In this document: one piece after another, positions 26,415-35,709 of the stretch
How positions within the stretch are numbered: position 1 is the first letter of the stretch
How the letters are laid out: each line of letters begins with the position of its first letter
NCBI RefSeq assembly: GCF_025698945.1
Contig: NZ_JAILWM010000001.1
Span: 434,001-498,000, forward strand
DNA length: 64,000 nt
DNA from: Nitrosopumilus sp.
Lineage (GTDB): Archaea > Thermoproteota > Nitrososphaeria > Nitrososphaerales > Nitrosopumilaceae
Direction of reading: 5' to 3'
Notes under the pieces: generated by a model
What the model was told of the DNA's origin: nothing
Seen by the model: the letters and a program-made list of their open reading frames with translations, nothing else
Database searches by the model: none
Position numbers and translations under genes: made by a program

Positions 26415-26840
26415 ATGGTTTTCCACCTTTTCTTTATTTCTAAAGAAAAGGGAATAAAATGAAAACCAATACCAGTAAACCAAATATCTACTTAACATTT
26501 TGTCATTATGAAAAATGACTCTCTTGAATTTCAAGTTATTTTAATAAAATATGGATTATTACTCAAAAATGATTTTTTGAGGATTGATGAAGGTTTGACT
26601 ATTATTCTTCTAATTTTACAAACTCTTCATCAGGATTATCTAGTTGATTCCATTTGTTTTGAATGGTTTTGAATATCTTTTTTTTATTTAGTTGAATCAT
26701 AACTCTATAATACAAAATTTGTATTTAACATCATAGTAGAAATCATACCTAAAAAGAATCATTTGATTCCAAAATTCTGATTTGAGTATCAGGAATCACG
26801 ATATCAATGGATTCTACATGTTTATTCAAATAAGGTCGAT
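26415..26840. other. 426-bp region between the ATA ORF and tRNA-Phe
   Basis: This AT-rich stretch carries one plausible tiny minus-strand gene (26602-26700). An overlapping plus-strand frame from ATG 26508 to TGA 26672 (54 codons, hydrophobic) is less protein-like. No other structure is evident. Confidence 0.5.
26602..26700 (-). CDS. Possible microprotein, 32 aa
   Basis: ATG 26700 to TAA 26602 encodes a 32-residue amphipathic peptide (KTIQNKWNQLDNPDEEFVKL) whose composition is protein-like. There is no other support. Confidence 0.3.
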   Translation of the reverse strand: MIQLNKKKIFKTIQNKWNQLDNPDEEFVKLEE

Positions 26841-26913
26841 GCCGGGGGCGGGATTTGAACGCGCGACAGCCCGGTCTTCAGCCGAGTGCTCTCCCAGGCT
26901 GAGCTACCCCGGC
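26840..26913 (-). tRNA. tRNA-Phe (GAA)
   Basis: Seven-base acceptor stem GCCGGGG/CCCCGGC, D-arm GCTC..GAGC, anticodon stem CTCGG/CCGGG with loop CTGAAGA (anticodon GAA), and T-loop TTCAAAT. The discriminator base is A and no CCA is encoded. There is no intron. The T-stem GCGCG/CCCGC has a C-C mismatch at its fourth pair (position 52-62). It is the only tRNA found in the window. Confidence 0.95.
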
Positions 26914-26958
26914 ACTTGAAAAAATTCAATTTGTTGAGGAATTAAAGTTTGTCTTTTT

Positions 26959-27495
26959 TTAGATCTTCCACAAAATATCGTCTTTGCCAATTCTATGATT
27001 AATCAAACGACCCATTACAAAAAAAAGATCGGATAACCTATTGAGATATTTAATGCAATTTGAATTAATTTCGTCTTTTTCACTTAGTTGAACTACTAGC
27101 GTCTCTGCTCTTCTCACTATAGTTCTTACATAATGGAGTTGAGATGCAGCCATTGTACCTCCGGGCAAAATAAAATTAGTTAATGTTGGTAATTCTTCTT
27201 CAAATTTATCAATATATGATTCTAATTTTTCAACCATTTTCAATGAAATTCTATTTTTTATATTATTTAGATTAGGATTTGATAAATCAGCCCCAACAAG
27301 AAACAATTCATTTTGGATTTGAGTTAAAACATTTACAATATCTTGATCTAAATTATTTGCCAGAACCATACCTAATGCAGCATTTGCCTCATCTACTGTC
27401 CCATAAGCCATTATTCGAGGATGAGATTTTGCAATTCTAAAATTTCCTTGCAAACCAGTATTCCCATCATCACCAGTTTTAGTGTATATTTTCAT
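26959..27495 (-). CDS. Cob(I)yrinic acid a,c-diamide adenosyltransferase, PduO type
   Basis: I place the start at ATG 27495 (MKIYTKTGDDG, the standard beginning); the frame extends 7 codons further. Family motifs: KIYTKTGDDGNTGLQG (ATP binding), GTVDEANAALG, and RTIVRRAETLVVQL. It adds the adenosyl group to cob(I)alamin, supplying adenosyl-B12 for methylmalonyl-CoA mutase of the hydroxypropionate/hydroxybutyrate cycle. It is divergent from the HD-domain gene. Confidence 0.9.
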   Translation of the reverse strand: MKIYTKTGDDGNTGLQGNFRIAKSHPRIMAYGTVDEANAALGMVLANNLDQDIVNVLTQIQNELFLVGADLSNPNLNNIKNRISLKMVEKLESYIDKFEEELPTLTNFILPGGTMAASQLHYVRTIVRRAETLVVQLSEKDEINSNCIKYLNRLSDLFFVMGRLINHRIGKDDILWKI

Positions 27496-27563
27496 AAATA
27501 ATAATACATGATTCAACTATTATGTTGATCGAAAATAAGTAAAAACACATTTGAGGAGAGTTT

Positions 27564-28109
27564 TTGATTAATTATAAGATGATTTTAGATTTTTTCAAAG
27601 CAGCTGCAAATCTCAAAAATGTTGCCAGACAGGGATGGATAGAAAAAGCAATCACAGAGAACCCCGAATCAGTAGCTGATCATTCATACAGCATGGCAAT
27701 TATCAGCATGATTTTTGCAGATTTAGAAAATTACAATTCTGAGAAAATTCTAAAGATGGTGTTATTACATGACTTGGCAGAATCAATCACAGGAGACATC
27801 ACACCAGAGAAAATGTCAAAACAAGAAAAAATAGACTTGGAAAACAATGCTTTTGAGAAAATAATTTCAAATTTGCCAGAGTCACTTTCTAAAGAATACC
27901 TGATGATTTGGAAAGACTATCAAGAGAACAATTCAAAGGAGGCAAACCTTGTTCATCAAATTGACAAGTTAGAGATGACACTTCAGGCCAAATTATATGA
28001 AAAACATGGAATTTCAAAAGAAAAACTAAAGTCCTTTTATGATTCTGCAAATTTTGGAATAAGTGAACCTAAACTAAAAGAAGTATTTACAAAGATAATG
28101 AATGATTAG
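27564..28109 (+). CDS. HD-domain phosphohydrolase (HDDC2/YfbR-like)
   Basis: The 181-residue protein has an HD fold: H in VADHSYSMA, HD in LLHDLAE, and a distal D in HQIDKLEM. Relatives are 5'-deoxynucleotidases that remove phosphate from dNMPs. The start is TTG 27564, supported by GAGGAG 5-6 bases upstream; an ATG lies five codons in. A 74-residue gene follows after 6 bases. Confidence 0.85.
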   Translation: MINYKMILDFFKAAANLKNVARQGWIEKAITENPESVADHSYSMAIISMIFADLENYNSEKILKMVLLHDLAESITGDITPEKMSKQEKIDLENNAFEKIISNLPESLSKEYLMIWKDYQENNSKEANLVHQIDKLEMTLQAKLYEKHGISKEKLKSFYDSANFGISEPKLKEVFTKIMND

Positions 28110-28115
28110 TAAATC

Positions 28116-28340
28116 ATGTCAGATGTAAATAAAGATGAATTAATTGATGCACAAAAGCAAGTTATTGGAATTTTATTTGAAGTAATCAAAAGATTACAAG
28201 AAAATAACGACCTTGATGAAGAATATTTCAAGATGATTGCAAGTGATAAAAAAGACACATCAAGATTAGACGAAATATTATCAGCACGAACTGAAAATGC
28301 TAAAATTGTAAGTAGGCTCTTAGCACAACTAGAAACTTAA
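28116..28340 (+). CDS. Hypothetical helical protein, 74 aa
   Basis: A single long-helix protein (DELIDAQKQVIGILFEVIKRLQ), 6 bases after the HD gene and probably co-transcribed with it. No family recognised. Its stop overlaps the converging gene at 28337 by 4 bases. Confidence 0.6.
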   Translation: MSDVNKDELIDAQKQVIGILFEVIKRLQENNDLDEEYFKMIASDKKDTSRLDEILSARTENAKIVSRLLAQLET

Positions 28341-28636
28341 TTTCCACAACCACAGTCATCATCAGATAAAATTCTCAAGTGAGCTGTTTGTTGGTATTTA
28401 TCTTGGATATAGTTTGAGAGATTTGCAATTCTTATTCGTGGTTCTTTAGATCTCCAGCTTCCCTCGTTTTCAAACCAAAATTCAATCTCATCTACATCGT
28501 ATCGCTCTCCTTTTTCAACAAGAGATTTGAAAATGGACTTTATTTCATCAATTTCAGATTCAGATAATTTTGATTTATCTTGTACTAGAGTTGTGATTTC
28601 ATTTAGTTTGATTATGACGTTATTTGTAAGAGGCAC
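28337..28636 (-). CDS. Hypothetical protein ending in CGCGN, 99 aa
   Basis: Helical N-terminus (NVIIKLNEITTLVQDKSKL), then a compact region with EIEFWFENEGSWRSKEPRIRI, and a terminal DDDCGCGN that could hold a metal. Family not recognised. It stands alone on the minus strand between two plus-strand genes. Confidence 0.6.
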   Translation of the reverse strand: MPLTNNVIIKLNEITTLVQDKSKLSESEIDEIKSIFKSLVEKGERYDVDEIEFWFENEGSWRSKEPRIRIANLSNYIQDKYQQTAHLRILSDDDCGCGN

Positions 28637-28715
28637 ATCTACAAATACATCAAATATTCTATAACTATCTTTTGTAGAGTGATTGTTTTTATAAGAATTG
28701 GATTATTTGGGAAAC

Positions 28716-29063
28716 ATGCAATATTTTCAGGCATTAAAGTTAGGACAAAAAAGGGTAGCAGAAGCACGAGAATATCTCAACAAATTAACTGACGGTAAAG
28801 CAATGCCTGCCTTGGCATTAACTGATACAAAATCTAATGTTTGGGAGCCAGTTGGGGAGGAAAATCTCTATGCCTTTGTAGATGAATCAGCTGGATTTGT
28901 TTTAACAGATAACAGCGGTTACATTCTTGCATTAGTTGATAAAAATGGTTCATCAAAGACCATAGTTCAAGGAGTAACAAAGCAACAAAAAGAAAACTTG
29001 GAGAAAGCATTTGCCAAAGATAACGTTGCAAAGTTTGAAGGAAAGGTCATACTCCCAGTATAG
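28716..29063 (+). CDS. Hypothetical protein, 115 aa
   Basis: I prefer ATG 28716 (MQYFQALKLGQKRVAEAREY); a TTG at 28698 would add 6 residues. The helical first third is followed by a beta-rich domain (ENLYAFVDESAGFVLTDNSGYILALVDKNG). No motif of known function. It is 58 bases before the ornithine cyclodeaminase gene and could share its transcript. Confidence 0.55.
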   Translation: MQYFQALKLGQKRVAEAREYLNKLTDGKAMPALALTDTKSNVWEPVGEENLYAFVDESAGFVLTDNSGYILALVDKNGSSKTIVQGVTKQQKENLEKAFAKDNVAKFEGKVILPV

Positions 29064-29120
29064 AATCCAGCCACAAAAGTAAACGTAAAACTTTAGTTAT
29101 CATAGTGTAAAAGTGATAAA

Positions 29121-30344
29121 ATGAGTAAATTTTCTGAAGAAGTAGAGGTTAGTGGTCATCTTATTGACTCATCAATTCTAACTAAAATCTTTGATAAAAT
29201 TATGGATCTTAAAGGAGAATTTCAAGTACAAGATATCAATATTGGTAAAAAGAAAAAGGATCAATCATATGCCCGATTACTAGTAAAGGGTAAAAATCAA
29301 AAACATCTTGATGAAATTTTAGAAACAATTTTTAGAGAAGGTGCCACTTCAAAAGTTCAAAAACAAATCAGATTAAAAAAAGCACCAAAAAATTTTGTAA
29401 TGCCTGATGATTTTTACAGTACTACAAACAATCACACTCAAGTCTTTCATAAAGGAAAATGGATTCAAGTCGAGAACATGATGATGGATAAGTGTATTGT
29501 AGTTAAAGGTGGTAGAGCTTTTTGTGTTCCAGTCAGAGATGTAAAAAAAGACGATATGATAATTATTGGAGATGAAGGAATAAAGATAACACCACCAGAA
29601 CGTCCAAGAGAAGGCGTAAATGTATTTGAATTCATGGGAAGTTCCAGCTCTAGTGAAAGACCAACTCAACATATTGCAAAAAAAGTAGCAGAGGATATCA
29701 TTAATACCAAAAAGAAAGGTGGAAAAATTGTAATTGTTGGAGGTCCTGCAATAGTTCACACAGGAGCTGATGATGCAGTATCAGAATTGATAAGAATGGG
29801 TTTCATTGATGGGGTTTTAGCAGGAAACGCCCTAGCTGTTCATGATATAGAATATGCAACTTTAGGAACCTCTCTTGGAATGAATGTTCATGATGCGACG
29901 TTAGCATATCATGGACACAGAAATCACATGGATGCCATTAACTCAGTATTCAAAGCAGGCTCAATTTCAAACATGGTCAAAACAAAAAAACTAACAAAAG
30001 GTATAATGTATGAATGTGTAAAAAACAATGTTCCATTTGTTCTAGCAGGATCAATTAGGGATGACGGACCATTGCCTGATGTAATTACCGATGTTGCAGA
30101 AGCTCAAAGAGAATACAAAAAAATTCTAAAAGATGCAAGTATGGTGATCATGATTTCAACTATGCTCCACTCTATTGCAACTGGAAATATGTTACCCGCA
30201 AATGTCAAAGTGATTGTAGTAGATATTAATCAACCAACAGTTACAAAACTAATGGATAGAGGAACATGGCAAGCATTAGGAATTGTATCTGATGTGGGTG
30301 CATTCCTACCAATGGTTGTTCATCAAATTAGAAAAAAGAAATAA
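29121..30344 (+). CDS. Archaeal ornithine cyclodeaminase (TIGR00300 / LOR-SDH domain family)
   Basis: The 407-residue protein has an N-terminal LOR/SDH-type domain (residues 1-100, VEVSGHLIDSSILTKIFD). The NAD-binding C-terminal part carries IVIVGGPAIVHTGADDAV and a long conserved GSIRDDGPLPDVITDV segment. The family in methanogens deaminates ornithine to proline without resembling classic Ocd. This gives a route to proline in an organism lacking ProABC (established for the family; not shown here). It converges on the KaiC-like gene with no gap. Confidence 0.8.
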   Translation: MSKFSEEVEVSGHLIDSSILTKIFDKIMDLKGEFQVQDINIGKKKKDQSYARLLVKGKNQKHLDEILETIFREGATSKVQKQIRLKKAPKNFVMPDDFYSTTNNHTQVFHKGKWIQVENMMMDKCIVVKGGRAFCVPVRDVKKDDMIIIGDEGIKITPPERPREGVNVFEFMGSSSSSERPTQHIAKKVAEDIINTKKKGGKIVIVGGPAIVHTGADDAVSELIRMGFIDGVLAGNALAVHDIEYATLGTSLGMNVHDATLAYHGHRNHMDAINSVFKAGSISNMVKTKKLTKGIMYECVKNNVPFVLAGSIRDDGPLPDVITDVAEAQREYKKILKDASMVIMISTMLHSIATGNMLPANVKVIVVDINQPTVTKLMDRGTWQALGIVSDVGAFLPMVVHQIRKKK

Positions 30345-31082
30345 TCAAGGCATCAATCGGGGATGCAGTAAATGCAATCCATTTGAATCTAAATCAATTG
30401 GATGAATTTGTTCACTGTGTTTTATACCGCGCATTTTTGTTACTTGTATTGTTCTCTCCATAGTATCTGCTTTTCTTGTATGTCTAAGATGAATGATTCC
30501 AGAGGTTACAAACCACTCTACAGGATAATCATCTCTTTCAGAATATTCTGAGAGAATCAAACTAGTAACACCAAAGTTTTCTAAAGCTTGAATCATTCCT
30601 TGCAATCCCTGTCGAACATAGAATTTATCAGAATACTGCATTGCTAAAATTGTAACAGAATCAATTACGATCCTTTTAGCTTCAACACGTTTGATACTAC
30701 TTAGCAATAATTTTGTTAAATGCTCAAATGGTAATTGTTCACCCCTATACAGAGAATCATCTTTTCCAATTAGATCATCTTGAATTTTAAATGGTCTTGC
30801 ATCGATCATAAGGATCTTGTCTTTTGAAATTAAATCATCAAAGTCCCAACCATATGATTTACAGTCGTTTTTTATCTCATCGATATTTTGAGATAGCGTG
30901 ATATAGACTCCAGGCTCACCAAAGTCTTTAGCGCCTGAGTATAGATATTGTAATCCTAGTGTTGTTTTCCCACTGCCAGGCGGTCCTGATATTGAAACAG
31001 AACGGCCTGACTTGAATCCTCCTGATATTACAGAGTCCAACCCTGGTATTCCAGTTTTTACTTTAGAATATGTAGAGTCCAT
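30345..31082 (-). CDS. KaiC-like RecA-superfamily ATPase
   Basis: The 245-residue single-domain protein opens KTGIPGLDSVISGGFKSGRS, with Walker A GPPGSGKTT (about residues 34-42) and a Walker B strand RIVIDSVTIL. It is an archaeal KaiC/RadA-type signalling ATPase rather than the archaellum component ArlH by context alone, though ArlH is in the same superfamily. It sits 77 bases downstream of a TrmB-type regulator, so a regulatory role in the pilus locus is plausible. Confidence 0.75.
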   Translation of the reverse strand: MDSTYSKVKTGIPGLDSVISGGFKSGRSVSISGPPGSGKTTLGLQYLYSGAKDFGEPGVYITLSQNIDEIKNDCKSYGWDFDDLISKDKILMIDARPFKIQDDLIGKDDSLYRGEQLPFEHLTKLLLSSIKRVEAKRIVIDSVTILAMQYSDKFYVRQGLQGMIQALENFGVTSLILSEYSERDDYPVEWFVTSGIIHLRHTRKADTMERTIQVTKMRGIKHSEQIHPIDLDSNGLHLLHPRLMP

Positions 31083-31159
31083 ATCTATAGAAAAAATTAG
31101 GTAAATTTTCTATATAAATACGGAGACTAGTTTGATTCTTACAAATAATTTTGATGTAT

Positions 31160-32011
31160 TTACAGATGAATGTTTTTTGAATTTACCCACAAAGATTCAA
31201 AGAGTAATTTCATTGCATATACTAAAGAATTGGAATTAGTCCACATTGCAAAAGGTTCCTCTGGAGAATTTGCATTTTTTGTAAAGAACAACATTTCCCC
31301 ATCATCCTTTAAAATAAAACACAGATGGTTCTCAATGTCTGCACTAAGTTTTTTGATATTTTTTCGCTCTAAATCATCAAAGATGTATGCCGTTTTTTCT
31401 GAACATGCACTTAATAATCTAAATTTTTGTTTTGACTTTACAAACGATTCTAGAAAATCACCATGGTATAATTTTAGATAATCTTTTTCAGACCCTAAAA
31501 TTAAAAATTCATCTTTGTAATTATCAGTCATTTCAGTAATTTTTGATTGTATTTGATTTGAGCCTTGCAACATTTGGAATTTTTCTTCGACATCATCACG
31601 AATTATATCAAATGTAGGAATATTTTTCCATAATTCAGATAATCCTTTCTCCATTTGTTCAAGTGACTTTACTCTTTCTTTTTCAGAATTTACTAAAATC
31701 CATATTGCTTTCTCCAAAGGTAACGCAGTAAATTGAATAGGATGTTGGAATGTTGCCGAAACAATTCCTTTGTTTTGTAATGCAGATAGTAAATGATATG
31801 TCTCGGTTCTTGGTAGTTTTAGAGCCTTACATACTTCTGGAGCAGTCTTTGCACCATATTTTCCAAGATAGATAAAGACCTTACTTTGATTTGATGTCAA
31901 ACCATATTGAGATAGTTCGGTTTGAATTTTTTCAATAGATAACTTGTACTCATACATTTGAGAGTCAGGTGTAGAGTCAAACACGGATGTTTGTGATGTT
32001 TCTTTTGTCAT
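31160..32011 (-). CDS. TrmB-family transcriptional regulator (TrmB1)
   Basis: The 283-residue protein has an N-terminal winged helix (about 30-95, LTSNQSKVFIYLGKYGAKTAPEV and LPRTETYHLLSALQ), a coiled-coil linker and a C-terminal ligand-like domain (about 145-283). It is a close paralogue of the regulator at 46974; the recognition-helix region PRTETYHLLS is identical in both. Together they flank the pilus-like gene cluster. It probably controls that locus or the adjacent KaiC-like gene. Confidence 0.8.
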   Translation of the reverse strand: MTKETSQTSVFDSTPDSQMYEYKLSIEKIQTELSQYGLTSNQSKVFIYLGKYGAKTAPEVCKALKLPRTETYHLLSALQNKGIVSATFQHPIQFTALPLEKAIWILVNSEKERVKSLEQMEKGLSELWKNIPTFDIIRDDVEEKFQMLQGSNQIQSKITEMTDNYKDEFLILGSEKDYLKLYHGDFLESFVKSKQKFRLLSACSEKTAYIFDDLERKNIKKLSADIENHLCFILKDDGEMLFFTKNANSPEEPFAMWTNSNSLVYAMKLLFESLWVNSKNIHL

Positions 32012-32140
32012 GCTTTTTCAGGATCATCTGTTAGAAAGCAGTAGATAATATTGTAATATAGCTAATTTTGTTAGATCGATCTGATCGTTTTTGTCAATTT
32101 TTCATTTAGACTAAATAAGAAATCAGGCATAAAAATCCAA

Positions 32141-32785
32141 TTACACGCCTATTTTTATTATATTTTCTACAGGTACTGCTGTGCCTGAGTAGATCGATTT
32201 ATGTAAGAATTTTTTACGAACTCCTGCAGATTTCAAAAAGGCAATTTCCAAAATATTCTCTTCGCCTCTAAATACAATACACCCCATATCGCCTTTGAGA
32301 CCTTTCTCAATTACATTGTTAAGTGTAGACAAGGTTCTTCGTAGATTTTCTAGTCTGGCTTTTAGTTCATCAATGGCTTTAAAATACAATTCAAGTTCGC
32401 CTTTCAAACCAATTCCGTTATATACTAATATTTTATCCTCGAGATTAAACCATTTATCACTAGTTTTTCTTTTTGATTTTTTTTTCTTTTCTCGATTTTT
32501 CTTCTCATCAGACTTTTTTACGTTGGTTTCATTATTTGTATCATCTACAGAATCATCTGATTTTTCATCAGATTGTTTTTTTATGATTTTTTGATCAGTT
32601 TCTCCAAGTTTTTCTTTTAATGCTAAAAACTCCGGATCATCTGAAGAAGATTCTTCATTAACTCTGATTTTTTCACCCAGTAAATTGGAATATTCTGCAA
32701 TAATGTTTTCTGTATTTTCAATTTCTTTTTCTAAATTTCTTTTCAGAGCATTGACAGAATTGAATCTCTCAACAATGTTTTTCAT
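32141..32785 (-). CDS. Coiled-coil hypothetical protein, 214 aa
   Basis: N-terminal coiled coil (NALKRNLEKEIENTENIIAE), a disordered Lys/Ser/Asp-rich middle (about 70-110, with a KKNREKKKKSKRK cluster), a second coiled coil (about 125-160) and a small beta C-terminus (MGCIVFRGEENILEIAFLKSAG). No known family. It starts 2 bases after the upstream gene, so the two form an operon next to the pilus cluster. Confidence 0.55.
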   Translation of the reverse strand: MKNIVERFNSVNALKRNLEKEIENTENIIAEYSNLLGEKIRVNEESSSDDPEFLALKEKLGETDQKIIKKQSDEKSDDSVDDTNNETNVKKSDEKKNREKKKKSKRKTSDKWFNLEDKILVYNGIGLKGELELYFKAIDELKARLENLRRTLSTLNNVIEKGLKGDMGCIVFRGEENILEIAFLKSAGVRKKFLHKSIYSGTAVPVENIIKIGV

Positions 32786-32787
32786 AT

Positions 32788-33339
32788 TTATTCCTCATCA
32801 GTATTAATGATTGTTGGAATATTTTCTTTTAATTGATTCAGTGTTGATAATTGTTTTGTTGCAGTACGCAGGAATGTAATTTTTTCTGCAAGATATGCTT
32901 TTTGGGCTTTGATTAATTCTAATAGTTGAGGAGTCACATATTCGACAATCTGTGTGATGACTTCCGGATCATAATCTGTGAATTTTTTAATTTCTGTTTT
33001 TCCATTTGATAAAGTTAAAATTAATTTTAAATCAGGAAGCATCGTGACTCTTGAATCAGTAGGCAAATTGAAAATTCCTGGATGTACAGAAGTAGAGAAA
33101 GACAAGAAACTAGTAATTACCTTTAATGCATTATGTAAATCTCCAATCACAGTGGTTTTTTGATCCTCTAACTCGTAAATCTGCAAAGACTCCTCCATCA
33201 GAGTATTTAGATGTGTGAGTGTTTTTGCATTTACATCAGTAGGATCTACTGCAACAGATGTTTCTGCTAAAACTTGAGGTTCTGTTGTTTCAGGTGCATT
33301 TACATCTGATTGCTTATCTGATGATTCTGTCGATTGCAT
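32788..33339 (-). CDS. Hypothetical protein, 183 aa
   Basis: A disordered N-terminus (first 30 residues) precedes a mixed helical/beta domain (a DLKLILTLSNGKTEIKKFTDYD strand pair) and a helical C-terminus (LIKAQKAYLAEKITFLRTAT). Not recognised. First gene of a two-gene operon with the 214-residue coiled-coil protein; divergent from the pilin pair at 33.6 kb. Confidence 0.55.
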   Translation of the reverse strand: MQSTESSDKQSDVNAPETTEPQVLAETSVAVDPTDVNAKTLTHLNTLMEESLQIYELEDQKTTVIGDLHNALKVITSFLSFSTSVHPGIFNLPTDSRVTMLPDLKLILTLSNGKTEIKKFTDYDPEVITQIVEYVTPQLLELIKAQKAYLAEKITFLRTATKQLSTLNQLKENIPTIINTDEE

Positions 33340-33598
33340 GATAAAATCTGTTTAAAAAATTAGATTAAAAGTTGTATGTACCTTAATGTTACAGATCTCA
33401 AATTCACATACATGCACAATTTTTGTGCCTAATGGATTTAATGAATCTGGGAATAACATAGGCAATAATCCATTTTGCCTTAAATTAACATTTAAAGTTC
33501 AAGCCAATTTGCAAAATTTAGTCGTCATCAGTCATCAATGTAAGTAATTTACACATACACACGGTTTGATAATAGCTAAATCAATCAGGTTTAGAGAA

Positions 33599-34051
33599 GT
33601 GGTTAAGGTTAAAAAAAGAAGAGCGTTAAGTGGCATTGTTACAGGTGCAATACTGCTATCTGCCGTTTCTGTGATGGGCATTACAATTGTCATTTGGGCA
33701 AATTCTAATTTACAAACACATCAAACAGAATTAGATCAGATATTTGCAGATAATCACAATAAAATCAATGAACGAATTATCGTGGAACACATTTGGTTTG
33801 GAAATACAGGGCCCTCAATTAATATCACCATGAGCAATACTGGAACATTGGGTCTTAATGTGACTGAAATTAAAGTTCAAAATACAGATTCCGGACAGTA
33901 TTCTATATTTTCAAAAACAGATGCAGGAATTCAAAAAGGTAAAAGTATGTCGTTTAATGAAACAATAAATTGGATTTCAGATGATCCATATGAAATTTCA
34001 ATTACTACTAACAGGGGAAATATATTCACGGCAGAGGTATTAGCACCATGA
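33599..34051 (+). CDS. Short type IV pilin-like protein (pair 1)
   Basis: An archaeal class III signal peptide: basic stretch KKKRRA, cleavage expected before LSGIVTGAILLSAVSV, then a 20-residue hydrophobic helix and a beta-rich domain of about 110 residues. I prefer GTG 33599 (MVKVKKRRALSG); the open frame begins at TTG 33566. The next gene overlaps by ATGA. A homologous short pilin heads the pair at 59.3 kb. Probably a minor pilin or stalk component processed by the peptidase at 46202. Confidence 0.75.
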   Translation: MVKVKKRRALSGIVTGAILLSAVSVMGITIVIWANSNLQTHQTELDQIFADNHNKINERIIVEHIWFGNTGPSINITMSNTGTLGLNVTEIKVQNTDSGQYSIFSKTDAGIQKGKSMSFNETINWISDDPYEISITTNRGNIFTAEVLAP

Positions 34052-35709
34052 AAAGTAGGAGAGGGTTAAGTACAGTAGTAGGAGCAGTATTTTTTGTAAT
34101 TGCTGCAACCACTGTGATCACATACATTTCCTATAGCATGAATTCCATTGATGAGTTTGCACAATCCGTAATTGTTTCAGAAGCTGAAAATATCAATAGA
34201 GGGATGGAAGAGATATCCATTTCCCAAGCAACAATAGTTGGGGGAGAATTTAATGCAACAGTAATCAATAAAGGATCATTACCAGTACAATTAACTCGTT
34301 TATGGGTAGTTAATGAAGAATCAGGGGTAAACAGCAAAGCAGATTTGGATATAAGAATTAATCCTGGAAATCAAAAATACAACATTGGTAAAGGTACAGG
34401 AATTACAGCTGATTCAACTACAAGTTATACTCTCAAAGCAGTTACCAGTAGAGGAAATATTGCAACATTTTCAGTATCTCCAGATGTTTCAACTCAAACA
34501 CAGTTAATAATACCTGCACAGGTTGCACCAGAAGAAGAATTCAGAGTAGTTTCGATTATTACAAATAACAGCACATCACCAAATAATATTGCTAATTTAG
34601 TACCCATAATTGCTAATAATGGATCTCTTACACAAATACAAGCAATTAACCCGCCAAGTGTTGCTGTATTACCTCAGGGAAATTCGGTTACTTTTACTTC
34701 TTCATGGTTAGCACCAGAGACTACTGGAGTTATAGAGTTTATGGCAAATTATACAGGGGCTCCTTCAGGAGCAGGAGTCAACTCAACCCTATCTGTTGCA
34801 ATTTCAGCTGAAGCAGAAGCTGCAACACAATCACAATGGTCACAAGCTGCAAGTCGTGTAGGGATTTTGATCAGTGGAATTCCAAATCCCGTCAGTTCTG
34901 CTAATGCCGATGAATGGGGGAAGTATGGTATGGGCATCATAAATCCTTTGGATAGAGAGGTAGAAGTATATGCTGTAGGTATCACTTTTTCAGATGCTAC
35001 GTTAACTCATAAACTTATTCAAGCAAGCATAGATGAAGGATGGGAAATTAGAGATTTGGGAGGTAGAACATCTGTAATTTTGGAAAATGGAGACACGCCT
35101 GTAACTATTCCGGAAAAAAGTGTAGGACAATTTCAGGTAGAATTTGATATAGATAAATCAGATAGTATTGAAAGTGACATTATTATTTCAGCTCTTACAA
35201 GTGAAGGAAAACTTAGTGTTCGCTATTCCATAATGACATCAAATCTGGCAGAATACCCATTGATGAATGTGTTTTATAGCACAGATACTATAGATCCTGT
35301 AGGTAGTTGGACGTATATTATAGAAGGAATTCCATCAGGGATTAATCAACAATTTAATGCAACCATTCAAAATGGTGGAGGGGCTGGTTTAAACTCTAAA
35401 GCTATGTTACTTATTTTAGTGCCAAATGGTTTTACTAACGTTCAACATGTATCTAGTGCAGGTTGGGATATTAGTAAACCAATTAAAGAAAATCCAGATG
35501 GCAGTCATATTATAGAGGTCATAACAACAGCAAATGTTGGGTCAGGATCAGTCAAAACATACAAGTTTTCTGCAGATACGCCAATTGTAACTGATGACAA
35601 ATTGTATGTGTTTCAAACAACTACAGTATACCCTACTTTCTGTTGTGAGGCTAAAAAATCGCAATTAGTATCGGCATTATCTGAAGCAGGTGTTGAAGTA
35701 ATCCCATAA
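34048..35709 (+). CDS. Long type IV pilin-like surface protein (pair 1)
   Basis: Starts MKSRRG with cleavage expected before LSTVVGAVFFVIAATTV, a hydrophobic helix (about 8-28), then roughly 520 residues of beta-sandwich modules rich in Asn, Ser, Thr and Gly. Length and modularity suggest a tip or adhesive pilin rather than the main subunit. Its first 90 residues match the LamG-containing protein at 56401-58818. Overlap with the short pilin gene by 4 bases implies coupled expression. Confidence 0.75.
   Translation: MKSRRGLSTVVGAVFFVIAATTVITYISYSMNSIDEFAQSVIVSEAENINRGMEEISISQATIVGGEFNATVINKGSLPVQLTRLWVVNEESGVNSKADLDIRINPGNQKYNIGKGTGITADSTTSYTLKAVTSRGNIATFSVSPDVSTQTQLIIPAQVAPEEEFRVVSIITNNSTSPNNIANLVPIIANNGSLTQIQAINPPSVAVLPQGNSVTFTSSWLAPETTGVIEFMANYTGAPSGAGVNSTLSVAISAEAEAATQSQWSQAASRVGILISGIPNPVSSANADEWGKYGMGIINPLDREVEVYAVGITFSDATLTHKLIQASIDEGWEIRDLGGRTSVILENGDTPVTIPEKSVGQFQVEFDIDKSDSIESDIIISALTSEGKLSVRYSIMTSNLAEYPLMNVFYSTDTIDPVGSWTYIIEGIPSGINQQFNATIQNGGGAGLNSKAMLLILVPNGFTNVQHVSSAGWDISKPIKENPDGSHIIEVITTANVGSGSVKTYKFSADTPIVTDDKLYVFQTTTVYPTFCCEAKKSQLVSALSEAGVEVIP

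Noticed and set aside
26508-26672. 54-codon plus-strand ORF (MKNDSLEFQ...)
   Set aside because: It overlaps a more protein-like minus-strand frame and has a hydrophobic composition typical of chance AT-rich ORFs. Neither is certain.
30345-31082. KaiC-like ATPase as ArlH of an archaellum
   Set aside because: It is in the ArlH superfamily but sits behind TrmB1 on the opposite strand, with no ArlF/G genes. Context favours a signalling KaiC, so I did not name it arlH.
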